A stretch of 64,000 bases of DNA from Brachionus manjavacas (GCA_019054805.1 JAHQIY010000006.1:992001-1056000); one strand, 5' to 3'; counted from the first letter of the stretch, positions 27,238-39,240 are shown. Program-made: numbers and translations. Notes: generated by a model not told the origin, from the letters alone.

Positions 27238-29610
27238 CTAAAAAATAAAATCAATCCATTAAAAGTGAACAAAAAAATTATTTAATAATGGCCATCAATT
27301 AATGGACTGACAAAAAACTACATTAGATGACAAATAAATTAATTGACTGATAAAATAATGATTTGAGTGACAAAAATGCTTTTTGATTGAATAATTAAAA
27401 AATAATAAATAATAATAATAATTAATTATTTTTACAAAAAATAATTGATTTTGAGGTGACAATAAAAATCAAAATCTTGAACTTTGGCACCAAAATCGGA
27501 AGAAAGTTCCAGACGATTATGACAAACCGTTTTGTCCAAATCTCATCATCAAGCTAGAGTCAACTATGAGACAACGTCACAATTTAAGTTCATTCCTTAC
27601 AATCCTAGAGAATGATTTTATTAGATAGCTTAATTAGAACTAAAATAAAATAAAATTAAAATTAAAACTATCTATAAAATAAGTTTTTTTTTGTCAGTGA
27701 AAAATTATTAAATTTGTCATCTCAATATATATATTTGTCAGTCGTTTAGTTTTTTTGTCAGAATAATTAGCTTTTTATAATCTTTAAAAAGCAGAATTTT
27801 TTTTATCCGTTAATATTTATTTTCAAAATTATGCAAAAAAAAATTACTATAATTTACGTTAATTTTGGTAAAATATATTCAATTTAACACAGTGCCGGAA
27901 ATTAACTTGTCGCATCATATCATCTGATATCATTTAATATCATTTTTTAAACTTTACTCATATCAGCTGATATCAGTTATTATCATTTGATGTCAGATAA
28001 TATCAGGTGAATTAAAATTTAAATTTTTTTATGTAAAAATTTGTAAATAATTTTTTTTTCCTGATTTTAGCCGATATCAGTTGATATCAAATTATATCAT
28101 CTGATATTAAATGATATCATATGATATGATGTGACATGTTAATTTCCGGCACTGTAGTAAAAAATAGTAAAAAATGGTAAAATGTCAAAATTACATTAAA
28201 AATTTAAAAAAGATTAAAATTGAAATTATAAAATAAAATAATAGTTAATTTAAATTAAAATCTAGATAATAATTAAATTAATAGAAAATCAAGGAGATTG
28301 GTCAAACAATTTAAAAGCATTAAAACTTTTTAAGATAAGATATTTTTTTTTGACGTAAAAAAATGTAAATAAAAATAAATTCGGTTAATTTACTATTTTT
28401 TACGTAAATTAACGTAAATTACTAAAACCGGAACACCACTGTATTTGTTTATTTCAATTTTATTTGAGACCATAAGAGCAATGATGAAGAAAAAATCAGA
28501 TTTTGGTTAATTTTTCTATTTTTGTTTTCTAAATTTAATTTTGGAATTTTCGTTTTTAATTGTTAAAATTTTTCTTATGAAATTTTAATTTTGAAAAAAG
28601 CTTACAATTATCTATTTTTTTTTGCACTTTTTCGCTTCACAAAAAAACTGCCGAATCAATGATGTAAAAAATCTAAAAGTAAACGAAACTTTTTTTCAAT
28701 AAAAAAAAAGATTTATCAGCCCCATCTTCAAGAAAGTTAGCAGGAATTCCCCTAGTAACTACATACCTATCTCCTTGACATCAATCCCCTGCAAGTTGAT
28801 TGAACGCATGGTAAGAGACGTCATGATGGATCACCTCTACAGAAACAAAGCGATCGTTCCTGAACAACACGGTCCTTAGGAAGCCAGTAGTCACTAATTT
28901 ACTGGAGACGGTGGACCGCATACTGATGGGGGAAGACGAGTCCGGGATTGCACTAGCTTTCGTCGACACAAAAAAGGATCTGGCAGTCATGTTTTCACCT
29001 AACTTGAAATTTTCTATTCATATTAAAAATAAAGTGAACAGAGCTACAGGAATGCTCGGCCAGTTGAAAAGATCATTTAGATATTGGACCAAAGATACCT
29101 GCAAGACCTTTTATTGTGACTACGTAAGACCCCACCTGGAATACGCCGCTGTGGTCTGGCCCCCCCTAGCTAGAAAGACGCAAAGGTTCCCGCAAGTTCA
29201 CTATCCCAACCCGGACCCGCCGGAGGTATCAGAGGTCATGCAAGAAAACTGTCCGGCCAGGCCTCCACCAAATGTCTTCAAAAGGGCAAACACATTCACC
29301 AACAGGATAGTCAACGAGTGGAACGCCCTGCCAGCTACAGTCATAGACGCCGACTCGGCTAACAAGTTCAAGAACCGATACGATGCCTTCCGGTCCAGTC
29401 AACAATCATGAACAGGAACATATTTATAAAATTTATAAAATGTTTCTTTTTACAGCTTTTTCTATCTGTAATCTTTACTCTTATTTTGACCTATAAATTT
29501 AAACAATTTTTATTTTTGCAGTACTTTTCAATGTGTAATGTGCAAGGAGCTACCATAGGTGACCTCCAAGTAGGCCACCTCCGCAAGCTAGTCTTGCTGT
29601 AGCTTATATA

Positions 29611-29642
<32 letters not shown>

Positions 29643-30123
29643 CAATTCAAGTAATTACTGAAGAAAGAAGAAATTATGAATGTTTTATTTTTTTAGATCA
29701 AAATCAAAATATATTAAAATTACTTACTCTTTAAAGTATCCGTTACCCTGGTATCTGAATCTGAATTTTGAAAATATTTTATGTTTTCGCATTGCTGTTG
29801 CTGAGATCCATCTAAATAACTTAATTAAATTTTTAGATAGAAAAATATATTTTCTAATAACTACCAGTTATGCGACACATCCTCCATAATCCAAAATTTG
29901 CTGTGATTGTACCTAGGGGAAGATGGTAGACACTTTTTGATGAATTCTTGCCCGACGAATTTACGGACGTGGTCACTCTCTCCCTCAAGCCTTGAATAGG
30001 ATCGAACCTTTCCACTGACTCTAGCCAATTAATGGTCAAAATACTGATAATCATTAACAATGGTGATACATAGGCGCTTATCGACAGTCCAAAAAAAAGA
30101 AGCCTATGTTTTATTTGGCCCAT
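25994..30123 (-). CDS. CACNG-like: TARP/CACNG-family (stargazin-like) four-helix protein, three exons
   Basis: Exons on minus: 30123-29865, 29811-29728, 27237-25994; phases 1 and 1 agree. Total 1587 nt, 528 aa. Exon 1 has TM1 (LLFFGLSISAYVSPLLMIIS) and the claudin-superfamily signature GLW..C (GLWRMC, residues 78-83). Exon 2 supplies the second loop Cys and ENIKYF. Exon 3 holds TM2 (about 117-140), TM3, TM4, then a Ser-rich cytoplasmic tail of about 300 residues, longer than vertebrate TARP tails. It ends KRTTSV, a class I PDZ ligand close to the vertebrate TARP ending -RRTTPV. TARPs are auxiliary subunits of AMPA receptors at the postsynaptic membrane, and related gamma subunits bind calcium channels. 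Which partner applies here is not shown by sequence. Confidence 0.9.
27280..27790. repeat. Palindromic element with TGACAAA words
   Basis: The left side repeats GACTGACAAAAAAC-, GATGACAAATAAATT- and GAGTGACAAAAATG-like units; the right side (27690-27780) carries the reverse words TTTGTCAG. Similar TGACAAA arrays occur at 43140-43260. It is in the TARP intron and looks like a MITE with multiple subterminal motifs. Confidence 0.45.
27890..28154. mobile_element. MITE with GATATC-rich body
   Basis: Left end CAGTGCCGGAAATTAACTTG; right end CATGTTAATTTCCGGCACTG, followed by TA. The 265-bp element is full of GATATCA/TGATATC half-palindromes on both arms and could fold almost end to end. The CAGT start and TA flank fit Tc1/mariner. 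Confidence 0.8.
28720..29640 (+). mobile_element. LINE-D, GC-richer non-LTR retrotransposon with internal deletion
   Basis: Readable from PIFKKVSRNSPSNYIPISLT and LIERMVRDVMMDHLYRNKAI (RT1-2). A frameshift near 28870 follows, then 28911-29411 encodes block A start (GIALAFVDTKK) fused directly to DLAVMFSPNLKFSIHIKNKV (thumb) and the C-terminal domain with KTFYCDYVRPHLEYAAVVWP and FTNRIVNEWNALP. The catalytic block and palm are deleted. The 3' UTR has AGCTACCATAGGTGACCTCC and the tail is (ATT)n at 29612-29640. Its composition is less AT-rich than the host genes, suggesting a young copy. It lies antisense in the TARP intron. Confidence 0.88.
29728..29811 (-). CDS. CACNG-like: TARP exon 2 (second part of extracellular loop)
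   Basis: 84 nt, phase 1-1, between TTATTTAG and GTAAGT on minus. It encodes DGSQQQQCENIKYFQNSDSD and TRVTDTLK, matching the short second exon of TARP genes, with the conserved second Cys of the loop. The intron to exon 1 is only 53 bp. Confidence 0.88.
29865..30123 (-). CDS. CACNG-like: TARP exon 1 (TM1, GLW..C)
   Basis: ATG at 30123 gives MGQIKHRLLFFGLSISAYVS. The donor on minus is GTAGTT at 29864 and splits a Gly codon (phase 1). The loop contains N-x-S sites as in the family's first extracellular loop. Confidence 0.88.
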
Positions 30124-30159
30124 TTAATACGTCGTATCTCATTTAATCGATGTGTTTAG

Positions 30160-31200
30160 ATAGTGAAAAACAAATTAAAAAAATAAGAAATTAGAAATTT
30201 TTAGTCATCAATCTAGGAAATCCAATAACTTGGTTTTAGGTTCGGATTACTACCAAAATTCCGATAAACTCTACTCATTATTTAGGACTCGGAGCATAGA
30301 AAAAACTTGAATTTAATTGGAATAAATTGTGCCAACAGAAATAAACTTCCGATAATTAAAAAAAATTCTTTAATTTTCCAAATTGAAGATATCATTGTAA
30401 TAATTAAAATATACTCGTTATGATTCAATAATTAGACTAATTAATTTACAATTGCATTCTATTAGATTCTAAGCTGTCCTGAGTGTAATCCAACAAGCCC
30501 AATGGGGAAATTCTACTAAAAAAATATCATTCACAAAAAATACAATCAGCCTAATTTTGCTATGAAATCACGTTATTATTTTTAGCCACTTTTTTTGTTT
30601 GAATTTATTAATTAAGTGTTTAGATAGGAAAAAAAATTAATGTGAATTTCTTCTAGTTTTATCAGACTTGATGTTGGTCTGGTCGACTATGTCAAGATTG
30701 CCAAGAATCAAAAAAATTTTCATCGTTAAATAATTTTAAAAAAATTGTGAAAATTGTTAGACCAAAATTTATTTTTTTATTTTGCGGAAAAAATTTAATT
30801 CCAGCTATTCTACAACAAATTAAAATGCTTTTTTTGTCTGGATCGAGCTAGAGCTATTTCAGATTAAAAAAAAATACTAATTTAAAAAAACTAAAAATCA
30901 ATTAAATATAAATAAAGAGAAAATTATACGGAATAGAATGACTCGGTCCTGTTTAGTGTTCAAAATCGAATTAAGTATTCAAATATTTTTTTAATTAATA
31001 TTTAAAGTTTTAAGATAATTTCAAGATTTAAAAAAATAAAAAAAAATATTAATTAGATTTAGAAAAATTATGGAAATCGATTGAATTTTTATTTCGAAAA
31101 CAAAATTGGATAGTTTTCAAAAGGATTTTTTTCTTGATTGTTTTCTTAGAAAATTCATTTTACACTGAATTAAAAAATAAAATTAAATGAAAATTTATGC
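30160..31200. other. Upstream region of the TARP gene
   Basis: Mostly AT-rich without coding signal. It includes a LINE-B tail remnant at 30832-30960 (GATCGAGCTAGAGCTATTTC and GAATAGAATGACTCGGTCCT, minus orientation). The TARP promoter should lie just above 30123, but no specific element is recognisable. Confidence 0.4.
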
Positions 31201-31614
31201 CAAATAATTTGGTTTCTTTTTGTCTAGTGATTTTATATCTATTATATCAGCCTTTCTTAGGATTCTTAGGATTCGATCAGCCTTTTCTTTGTTAAATTTT
31301 GAAAAAACATCGAACAAGACTTCATCTTAATTTCCCATTCGCAAAGCCAGTGTTCTAATTCATCTAAGCATTTATTGATCTTATCTTCTAAATTTCCATG
31401 AAAAAAAGGTTTTAGACCATTCTGAACTTCCCAAGGGCCACGGCCCTTAAATTATTATTTAAATAAAAATAAAAATAAATTCTAAATTTCCATGTTTCTT
31501 GTAAAAAAAATGACAAGATCATCACCAAACAGGAAGTAGAATTCATTATTTGTTTTAGTTCTTTTAGAGATATCGTTAGTAAATATACTGAATAATAATG
31601 GACTAAAACCTACG
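31200..31614 (-). mobile_element. LINE-B, downstream half of a copy split by an RTE-like element
   Basis: Minus reading FSPLLFSIFTNDISKRTKTN and EFYFLFGDDLVIFF. After an inserted 79-bp piece come a ruined GNLEDKIN-like region and WEIKMKS. Same family as 2694-3700 (compare INDIPKRNKTNNEY). The 5' half is at 32480-33260. Confidence 0.7.
31386..31494. repeat. Dead-on-arrival LINE-F 3' end with 15-bp TSD
   Basis: TTCTAAATTTCCATG at 31386-31400 is repeated exactly at 31480-31494. The 79 bases between (31401-31479) match the last bases of LINE-F (GGTTTTAGACCATTCTGAAC, the AAGGGCC-AC-GGCCCTT hairpin and AAATAAAA tail). Removing the insert and one duplication restores the LINE-B reading. Confidence 0.9.
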
Positions 31615-32480
31615 ACTCCTTTCTGATTTCTGCAGCATAATTCTGGAAAGAATCGGAAACTCTTTGGATGCCATAATAACAGAAGAACAAGCAGGATTTA
31701 GACGAGGTAGAGGATGCATAGACCAGATATTTACTCTTAGGAACATCATAGAACAAAGCCTGGAATGGTTTAGCCTCTGTGTATAAACTTCATTGACTTC
31801 AAGAAAGCCTTTGTTAATAAAACTCTTCTATGAGATTAATTCTATGTGATTCTGGAAAAAGGACAATCTACAGGAGTCAGACAAGGGTACACTCTCTCTC
31901 CGATACTATTCCTAATATTGACTGATTAGTTCATGAAAAAAACAATTGACATACTTAGAAAGCACCATCAGTACAACTCTGGGAACACACAGAGACATCA
32001 AGAATAGACTTGCTAAAGCAGAGAGTGCCTTTGCTTAACTCCGACCAGTATGGAAATCAACCAGATAAAGCAAGGAAACAAAAAATCGACACTGATGTAC
32101 GGAAGTGAATCTGACAAGAAAAGTCTGAACACATTCCACACTGGAAGCCTGCGGAGGATCCTCGGGATACACTGGCCTGAGAAATTGTCAAATGCTGACC
32201 TATACACAAGAACAAATTCAGAACCAATACATTAAGAATAGAAGACTGGGATGGCTTGGGTATGTACTTAGAATAAAGAAACACTAATACCTAAAAGATT
32301 CCTTCAATGGACACCTCAAGGGCGACGTATGGTAATACGACCAACAGTAACATGGAGGTCAAGAATCACGAAAGAGCACATCGAAATGGGAATGACGTGG
32401 GGAAAAGCAAGGGTAAAGGCAAAAGATCGACTTGAGTGGAAATCAAAAGTAATGACCCTATGCTTCACAAAGATTCAATA
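31615..32480 (+). mobile_element. RTE-like LINE remnant inserted in LINE-B
   Basis: Plus reading: IILERIGNSLDAIITEEQAG, FRRGRGCIDQIFTLRNIIEQ (RT2), NFIDFKKAFVNKTL (block A). After a large deletion, the C-terminal part follows: STLMYGSESDKKSLNTFHTG, LRRILGIHWPEKLSNADLYT, RRLGWLGYVL and RPTVTWRSRITKE. The LGWLGHVLRM ... GRP..TWR pattern is typical of RTE/related LINE C-termini. Several stops. Tail AATAAGGGGAAAAAAAAA. Confidence 0.75.
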
Positions 32481-33260
32481 AGGGGAAAAAAAAATCATGA
32501 CTATTGAAAATACTTCAGTGTTAAGACCATTTGCATTTACTTTGGTCATTTAATAAATTCAGTGAATCAGATAATGTTGGGAGTTTATTTTAATAAGCTT
32601 ATATATTAGTACGTGATGCCAGGCCCTGTCAAAAGCCTTCGAAATGTCAAAAAAAAAGTGGTCACTTTTTTCTTTCTATTAAATGATTCAGCAATTTTCT
32701 GGAATAAGTCCGAACAGCATGAATTTTTAACCGTTCCAAGTAGTTATTGTGGCGGAACCTGTGACTTTTAAACAACTCCGGTCTAAAATTAGATGGTCTT
32801 GTGTTTGGGGTGACTTTTTAGGTATTTTGGTTATTTGTGCAGTTTCCTTGCTACATGATTGCATGAATCCTTCCTTGTCCAAGACTTAGATTTAAAAGAT
32901 CAATTATATCTTCTAAGCAATTTTAAGGTAAATTTTCAAGAGTCATTATTTTACTCACCGCTCAACTTAATAAAAACTCCGCTAATTTTAATAAAGACAA
33001 ATCCCTTAAACCATAAGCCATGGCTTATCCTCGGACCCCTTTGACCTATGCCCTATTCTCTCAACCAGACTCTGCTCCAGAACCCGACTGGATTTTTATT
33101 TAATAGCGGTACCCAAAATATTATTTGCCAATTTTTAACATTAAATTGTAAATTTGATCAAGTCCTGAAGCTGCGTCTTTTCTTAGCATTTTTAGAATCT
33201 AAATCAATTCATTCATGGTAATGCACTCATTAAAGATGTACTCTTTGTGTTCCTCGAAAA
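32481..33260 (-). mobile_element. LINE-B, upstream half of the split copy
   Basis: Minus reading ends at the RTE junction with VNANGLNTEVFSIV. Upstream it has HFFFDISKAFDRAWHHVLIY (block A) and RFRHNNYLERLKIH. The text picks up again at 31614 with the block B region, so the RTE-like element sits between block A and block B. Confidence 0.7.
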
Positions 33261-33626
33261 GATTTGAATCAAAATTAATCATTTTCTTTTTCAGTGTAAG
33301 GGGAGGTAAAGACAATGAGAATTTAAATGAGTAAAAATCCTTCCTAATTTACTTTTTGATAATTATTCTAAATTATAATTTAAACCTAATTGTCTATCCA
33401 AGTTTTAGGGCTAAATTCTGTTAATGGAAATTCACCAAATAATTTTCCTTTTTCTTCATCTGTTTTTGGTTCCGTATTATTAGAAATTAAAGTTTGAATT
33501 AATCTTCATACTTTTTATGCTCTAAATTTGTTTATTTTTTTCGAAAAGTGAATTTCTCCATATTTTTATTTAAAACTATACGTCGAGACAAAACTCAGAT
33601 GGGTGAACAGCCGCAAAAAACAGCGC

Positions 33627-34087
33627 AACTTGAAGTTCATGATCATAATCAAATGATCAATATTTAATTGATTGAAATATTAATAAAAATTATAAAATTA
33701 GATTTTTTTAATTAAAGATGTTTATTATTTAAAAAAAAAAACGTTTTTTCTCTAATTGACCTTATATTAATTTTTATTTGAAAATTTTAAAGACAAATTT
33801 AAAATCGACATTAAGGTATCCAAATTATGGCTCAAATAAACGCTTTAAATGATATTTAAATATCAATTAAATTATATTACGGCGAAAAAAAGTTAAATTT
33901 TGTATTGTAAAATTTCAAAATATTTATCAAGTATTCAATTTACTTCAGATAAAAATTCATTTAATTTTCTATCTAATTAATAAAATTTAGTCATTTATTA
34001 TTAAAAAATTGATAAAAAATACCTTTTATTTAAATCAAAGACTAAAAATTTTGATTTGAAATTTACATTTGATCATGAACTACAATT
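33627..34087. repeat. Inverted-repeat element, copy 1
   Basis: Bounded by TTGAAGTTCATGATCA and its mirror TGATCATGAACTACAA. A reverse-oriented copy begins at 41022 (TTGAAGTTCATGATCAGATG) and aligns over about 400 bp with the reverse complement of this segment. Confidence 0.65.
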
Positions 34088-35986
34088 TTCCAAAAAACAG
34101 AACAGCACGGGAGAAACATGAGAACCACGGTGAGAGAAAGTTAGCGAAGAAGAACGCGCGAATTTTTTAAATTCAGAATTTCTTTTTAGTAAATTTCTAA
34201 TTTCTTAAGTAATTAAAATAAGAGAAAAAAAAATTAATTTTTTTTCATTTTAATTTTGTATCTTGTAGAGTTTTATTTTGGTAAATTAAATTTACTATAA
34301 TGCGTGGGAAAGGCAGATCTCCCTGCTATCTCAGATTAGATTTTTGACATAAAATATTTACGTAAATAAAACCCCTATAAATCAAAAAATAGAACTCTAG
34401 GGGTTCAAAGAATTTATACTCATGCAAAATTTTGTCTTTGACGTATGTTTTTATTTCAAAAAAAATTTAATATTTAGAAAATTGGCTACTGAGAGATTGT
34501 AAATCTTTCTAAAACAACTGAAATAAAGAATTTATTCACAAATATATTTGAACTGGTTTATAAAAAAATAAAAAATTTATTACGTAAAAAGAACAATTTA
34601 GAAATTTTTATTTTTTTATTTTTCTTATCACTAATAACTTAGAAAAAATTTAACTTATTAATTTTTTTTTTGTAATCATCGCCTATGACGCTAGTAGTAC
34701 TTAAAAATAATTAAATATAATATTTTGATTAATTTTAATTTATTTTAACTGAACATTACTTTTTTTATCAATTTTTAAAAATTTGTTATTTCCATTTGAA
34801 TGTAAGCACCAAACCAACTTATTCTTAAGCCAATATTTCAAGTATCTTTTTAATGACAGCATTTAAAAAATTTTATTTGTGAAAATTTTTCTTTAGAATT
34901 TAGAGAAAAGTATTTTTTTTGTTAACATTTGTAGGAGAAAATAATTCTATTAAAAATTCAGGAAATTTTGAAAAAATATACCAAGATCTTCCAGGAAATC
35001 TTACTCTCAAAAATTGATTAACTTCCGAAAATTTAAAGTGGATTTGATGAAGTTGTTTTCCTTAAGCTTGAAAAATGATTCTGTAAAAGAATGCTTTAAA
35101 TTGAAATAGTTAATAGTAAATAACATCAAAATAATTTTTTTAATTTTTACCTCTAACTATCCATATATTAATTTTATTTATATCAATCAATATAAAATTT
35201 TTTATTGCCATTATAAAAAATTATGATTTATAATCAATGCTCTTCTTTAAATATTGTATCAAAAGAAGTCTCAGCAGCTATTCCTTTTAAGAGTGTTATT
35301 CTAGCCCCCTAAGCCTAAACTTAAACAATCGGAGAATCCATCTTGAGAATAAAAACACTAAATTTTCTTTGTTTATCATTTCATTTTGATCATAAACGAA
35401 ATAATAAATAAAATCCTTAAAAACAAGAAAAAAGATACTAACTTAAAAGCATAAAAAAACTATGATCAAATTATACAAACAATATTAAATTATTATTTTC
35501 TCATAAATCCTTTAAAATGTAAATTTTTTCTTCTAATCAAGCTCAAATACAGATTTTTAAAGCAGACTTCAGCTAGCTTTAATTTAATTATCTATTATCC
35601 TTTTTCAAAAAAATTTTAAATTTCAGGGATCAGAATCTTGTATCGTTAACAAGAAATTTCGTAACTTGTCTTAAGTCAGCATGATGTGCTTTTGATTTGG
35701 TAATGAGATAGATTATTTTTTAAATAAAGTTTTTTACAAACACTCTTTGTTTTATTATTTAAAATGTCATCATAATAAAGAGAATTTATTTTTAATCGCC
35801 CCTTTTGCCCGAAAAAATATTCGCAAAACTTAAGGAAAAAAAAATTAATATATGGATAGTTAGAGGTAAAAATTAAAAAAATTATTTTGATATTATTTAT
35901 TATTAACTTTTACAAAATCATTTTCAAGCTAAAGGTAAATAACTAGATCAAATCCTAAAAATTCCTAAATGTCTAATAGAATTATT

Positions 35987-36872
35987 GGCGCCATATCATT
36001 ACATAGAAAAAAAAACATTTACATTGAAAAGTGAGAAATTTTTTGTCCGAAAATTGATCCATAGGAAAATTCACCTACAAAATTTGAATAGAGAAAGGTA
36101 TCTTGTTAATTTAAATTTAATTTTTTTTCAAAAAAAAGTTACATTTTTTTTTAAAAATTATAAAAGTTACTAACAAAAATTAAAGAAATTAGTTACTTCT
36201 ATAATTTTTGAAAAAAATTTTCTCTTTTGATATTTTCAAATATCTGGCTTGGGAAAATTTTAAATGAAACAATTCCATTGTTTCCAATTATATATTGGAA
36301 CTTACACAAAAGAAGGCATTGTGAATTTTGAACCCAAAAAAAAAAAACAAAAGCTTTAAATTGAAATAATTTTTTTATTCAGGTCCAAAAGTTTTACTGA
36401 AAATTGTTTCAGCTGATATAAAAGCTTGAATCACCCATAATTTCTCTCGGCAAATAACCTGCAACATTTTTTTTTTAATTTTCAAAAGAGATCAAAGAGA
36501 CAAAAAAGAGATGAAATTTATATGAACCATACTTGTTTTTAAGTCACAGTTTTAAGTCTAAGTCACAAAAATTTAAGTCATTGACTTGACTTGACTTAAG
36601 ACTTGTGACTTAAAAATAACTCTGATATAAACAATATAAAAGTAAAAAATATTTTGAATTTCTAGATAAATTAAAAGGAATCATGTGATACTAATTTTTA
36701 TTTATCTTATGATATAAAAGCTTAATAGATTTTTTTGACCAAGTATTTGGCCGAAAAATATGATAATTTTTTCAATGTTAATTTTTCTATGTAATAAATT
36801 TCGGACAGAAAATAATAATTTTTCTATGTAAATTTTCTATGTTATTTTTTCTATGTAATGATATTGAGCCGT
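35987..36872. mobile_element. TIR element (886 bp) with ATTATT duplication
   Basis: Starts GGCGCCATATCATTACATAG and ends CTATGTAATGATATTGAGCC-GT. ATTATT flanks it on both sides (35981-35986 and 36873-36878). Arm 1 of the surrounding inverted repeat shows the unoccupied site near 34938-34950. Several internal TTTTTCTATGTAA words near the right end. No transposase is readable, so it is non-autonomous. Confidence 0.8.
36530..36624. mobile_element. hAT-like terminal region
   Basis: AAGTCAC and GACTTGACTTGACTTAAG words end in TAACTCTG at 36617-36624, the mirror of the CAGAGTTG ends at 15163 and 63566. It lies inside the TIR element at 35987-36872, so it is a further insertion or part of its body. 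Confidence 0.5.
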
Positions 36873-36950
36873 ATTATTTTCTCCTAAAACTGTTAACAAA
36901 AAAAATCTATTTCTCTAAATTCTAAAGAAAAAATTTAAAAGAATAGATCT

Positions 36951-38900
36951 TTAATTATTCTTTATTTGTACTAGACAATTTTTTTAAAATCTGTCTCCAT
37001 TAATTAAATAATTTATGCTTTTTTGTCACTAATGTTTAACTGCTTAAGTCTTTGAAAAAATTTCAACAACTTGTTTTATAAATAAAAAAACTTATATTTT
37101 CTAATTTTATCCGAATGACTAAATAAAACAATAAAAAGCTAATTATTTTTATCTAAATTTTTTTTTTCTGTATCAAGTCAAAATGTTCGAAGATTTATTT
37201 TTTTCCGATGTCTTTCAAAGCACTTAAAAATCGATGTCTCATTTTATTTATGTAAAACATTTTGCCAATATTTACTTGAATTTTCATATCTTTACACAAA
37301 ATTTAAGGCAATTTTTTATTTTTGTATTATTTATCAAAGTGTCATTAGTGACTTAAAATGAGAGAAAAAATAATAAAAATTTGAGTTAGCTAAAAATTTT
37401 GACTAACAAATACACATTTTAGAATTTTGAAAAAAAAACATCCCGGTTTATCTGTAGTGTAGTTATTAATCATTAATAAAAACAGTTTTTGATTTTGTGT
37501 CAAATCTAAAACTCCTCTTTAAAACTAATAAATATTTAATTAAATACATCAATTATTTAGAAATTTATTGTTAATTTCTTTAGTTCTTTTGAACCCGTTG
37601 GGAATAGAGCCCCCACAATTTGTGGAATATGCATTGATCAACCAAATATAACAAAATAGAATGGCTTCAACTTAATTTTTATTTAATTTTCTTAATTTTT
37701 TACTACTTTTTCATTAACTTGATTAATAAAAAAGCTTAACTTTTGAAAAAAACTAGAAAATCAAGGATCAATTTTCAAGCTGCAAATTATCAAAAAATAA
37801 AAAAAATGAAATTGAATTTTAGAAACTTGATAATTAATTTCATTGTTTTGAAAAGTTGTATAATCTAACATAAGTAAGATTAAAAATAAATTTTGTTGGC
37901 ACTAAAGATTACGGAATACTTATAAGTATCTTGGAATCTAAGCCACTTTTGAAAAAAAGAATTTTTAAGTGAACTTTTAGTTTATTTCTAATCAGAAGTG
38001 ATGAGAGTCTTTTATTAAATTTAAATTATTATTTTCATTAGATTGTAATTTTCGACTTTTCTTCCCAATTATTCTTTAATAAATTTATCTAATCTTTTTT
38101 TGTTCAAAGTTAAAAATTAATTAAAAAATTTATTCTTTCAATAAAAAATTAAAATTCGATAAAAAAGTCATTGAGTTCGATGCTTTTCGTTAAAAAGATT
38201 TTTTGAATTAACGCTTTTGTTTTAAAGGAATTTAATTCATTTGGAAATTAATTTTTTTAATAGTTATTTTGAGATCTGGTTTGTTCGACTTAAATTAATA
38301 AAATAATCTATCAAGGTTCATTGAAAATCCGATTGATAAAGACAAAAATATGCCAAGAGTCTTTTAATTTTTTCTAGATTCAAAATTTGTGAAAAATAAA
38401 AAAAAATTATTAAAAGATTTTTCCTTCTTTTTCAAAATTCAAAATTAAAACTAAAAAATTCGTTTATTTTTTATTTATTTACATTTTTAAACTTTGTTTA
38501 GTTTTTACTATTGAAATAAATTATAATAAAAATTTTAATAAATTAATTTCTATCTCCGATTTGATGTCTAATTAAGTTGTTTTGTTAAAATATTATTTCC
38601 TTTTCTACTTTTTTCCCTCGTGATTTTCTTTAATTTGCTTATAATTTTTAACAATTTTTTTTTTGAGTCCAACCTTTAATAAAATATGCTGTATTTTTCT
38701 AAATAATATTCAATTTTTACTATTTTTATAAAAACACATTTAATGGCTCAGTATTTTATTTTTTGTCAGTATCTGAAAAAATTTTTTCCTTAATATCAAA
38801 ATATAGATGGTCCGTAAAAAAATTAATTTCTGAAAGATTTGAATAAAATTAATACAATTTAACAATAATGGCTGAAAATACAGTACCATGCTATGACCTT
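36951..38900. other. AT-rich region without genes
   Basis: No ORF, domain or clear repeat. A diverged direct repeat is visible: AATCTATCAAGGTTCATTG at 38308 against AATCAATCTAGGATCATTG at 39411. Confidence 0.4.
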
Positions 38901-38904
38901 GTCA

Positions 38905-39240
38905 AAAAATTAATAGAGATGATTGCAGTAATACCGACGGTAAACGAATCTACTACCGTTGCAATAGAATAAAACCACTGGCACAGCAATGTTCAGCTGG
39001 AAAATATTTATGACTTGATTTTATTTTAATTGATTAAACTCTTTCAGAAGAAGTAAAAATAAAAAGTTCATAAAAATTTAAATAAAACAATATAAAAAAG
39101 TATTACAATTGTAAGAAATGTAGAGGAAAATAGTGGACCACAGGCTATGAAATTCATTTTAAAAATAAACAATAATCTTATTATCTTAATTTTCCAAGAC
39201 ACATATTGATAGAGTCGAAAATGCCATCACTGATGAAAAT
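38905..39240 (+). pseudogene. FLYWCH-like zinc-finger remnant
   Basis: Reads NTDGKRIYYRCNRIKPLAQQ, then CSAGKYL, followed after gaps by HIDRVENAITDENMPL. The YYRCN...C-x-A pattern is that of FLYWCH/WRKY-GCM1-type fingers carried by Mutator-like transposases. Only the finger is legible, and stops follow. Confidence 0.35.

Larger units (their letters stand above)
34861..36950. repeat. Long inverted repeat with an inserted TIR element in one arm
   Basis: Arm 1 (34861-35185) and arm 2 (35840-35986 plus 36873-36950, reverse complement) match: TTACCTCTAACTATCCATAT at 35146-35165 against ATATGGATAGTTAGAGGTAA at 35851-35870, and GAATTTAGAGAAA with GGAGAAAATAAT on the outer side. The spacer of about 650 bp has no ORF. 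Arm 2 is interrupted by the element at 35987-36872. Confidence 0.8.
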
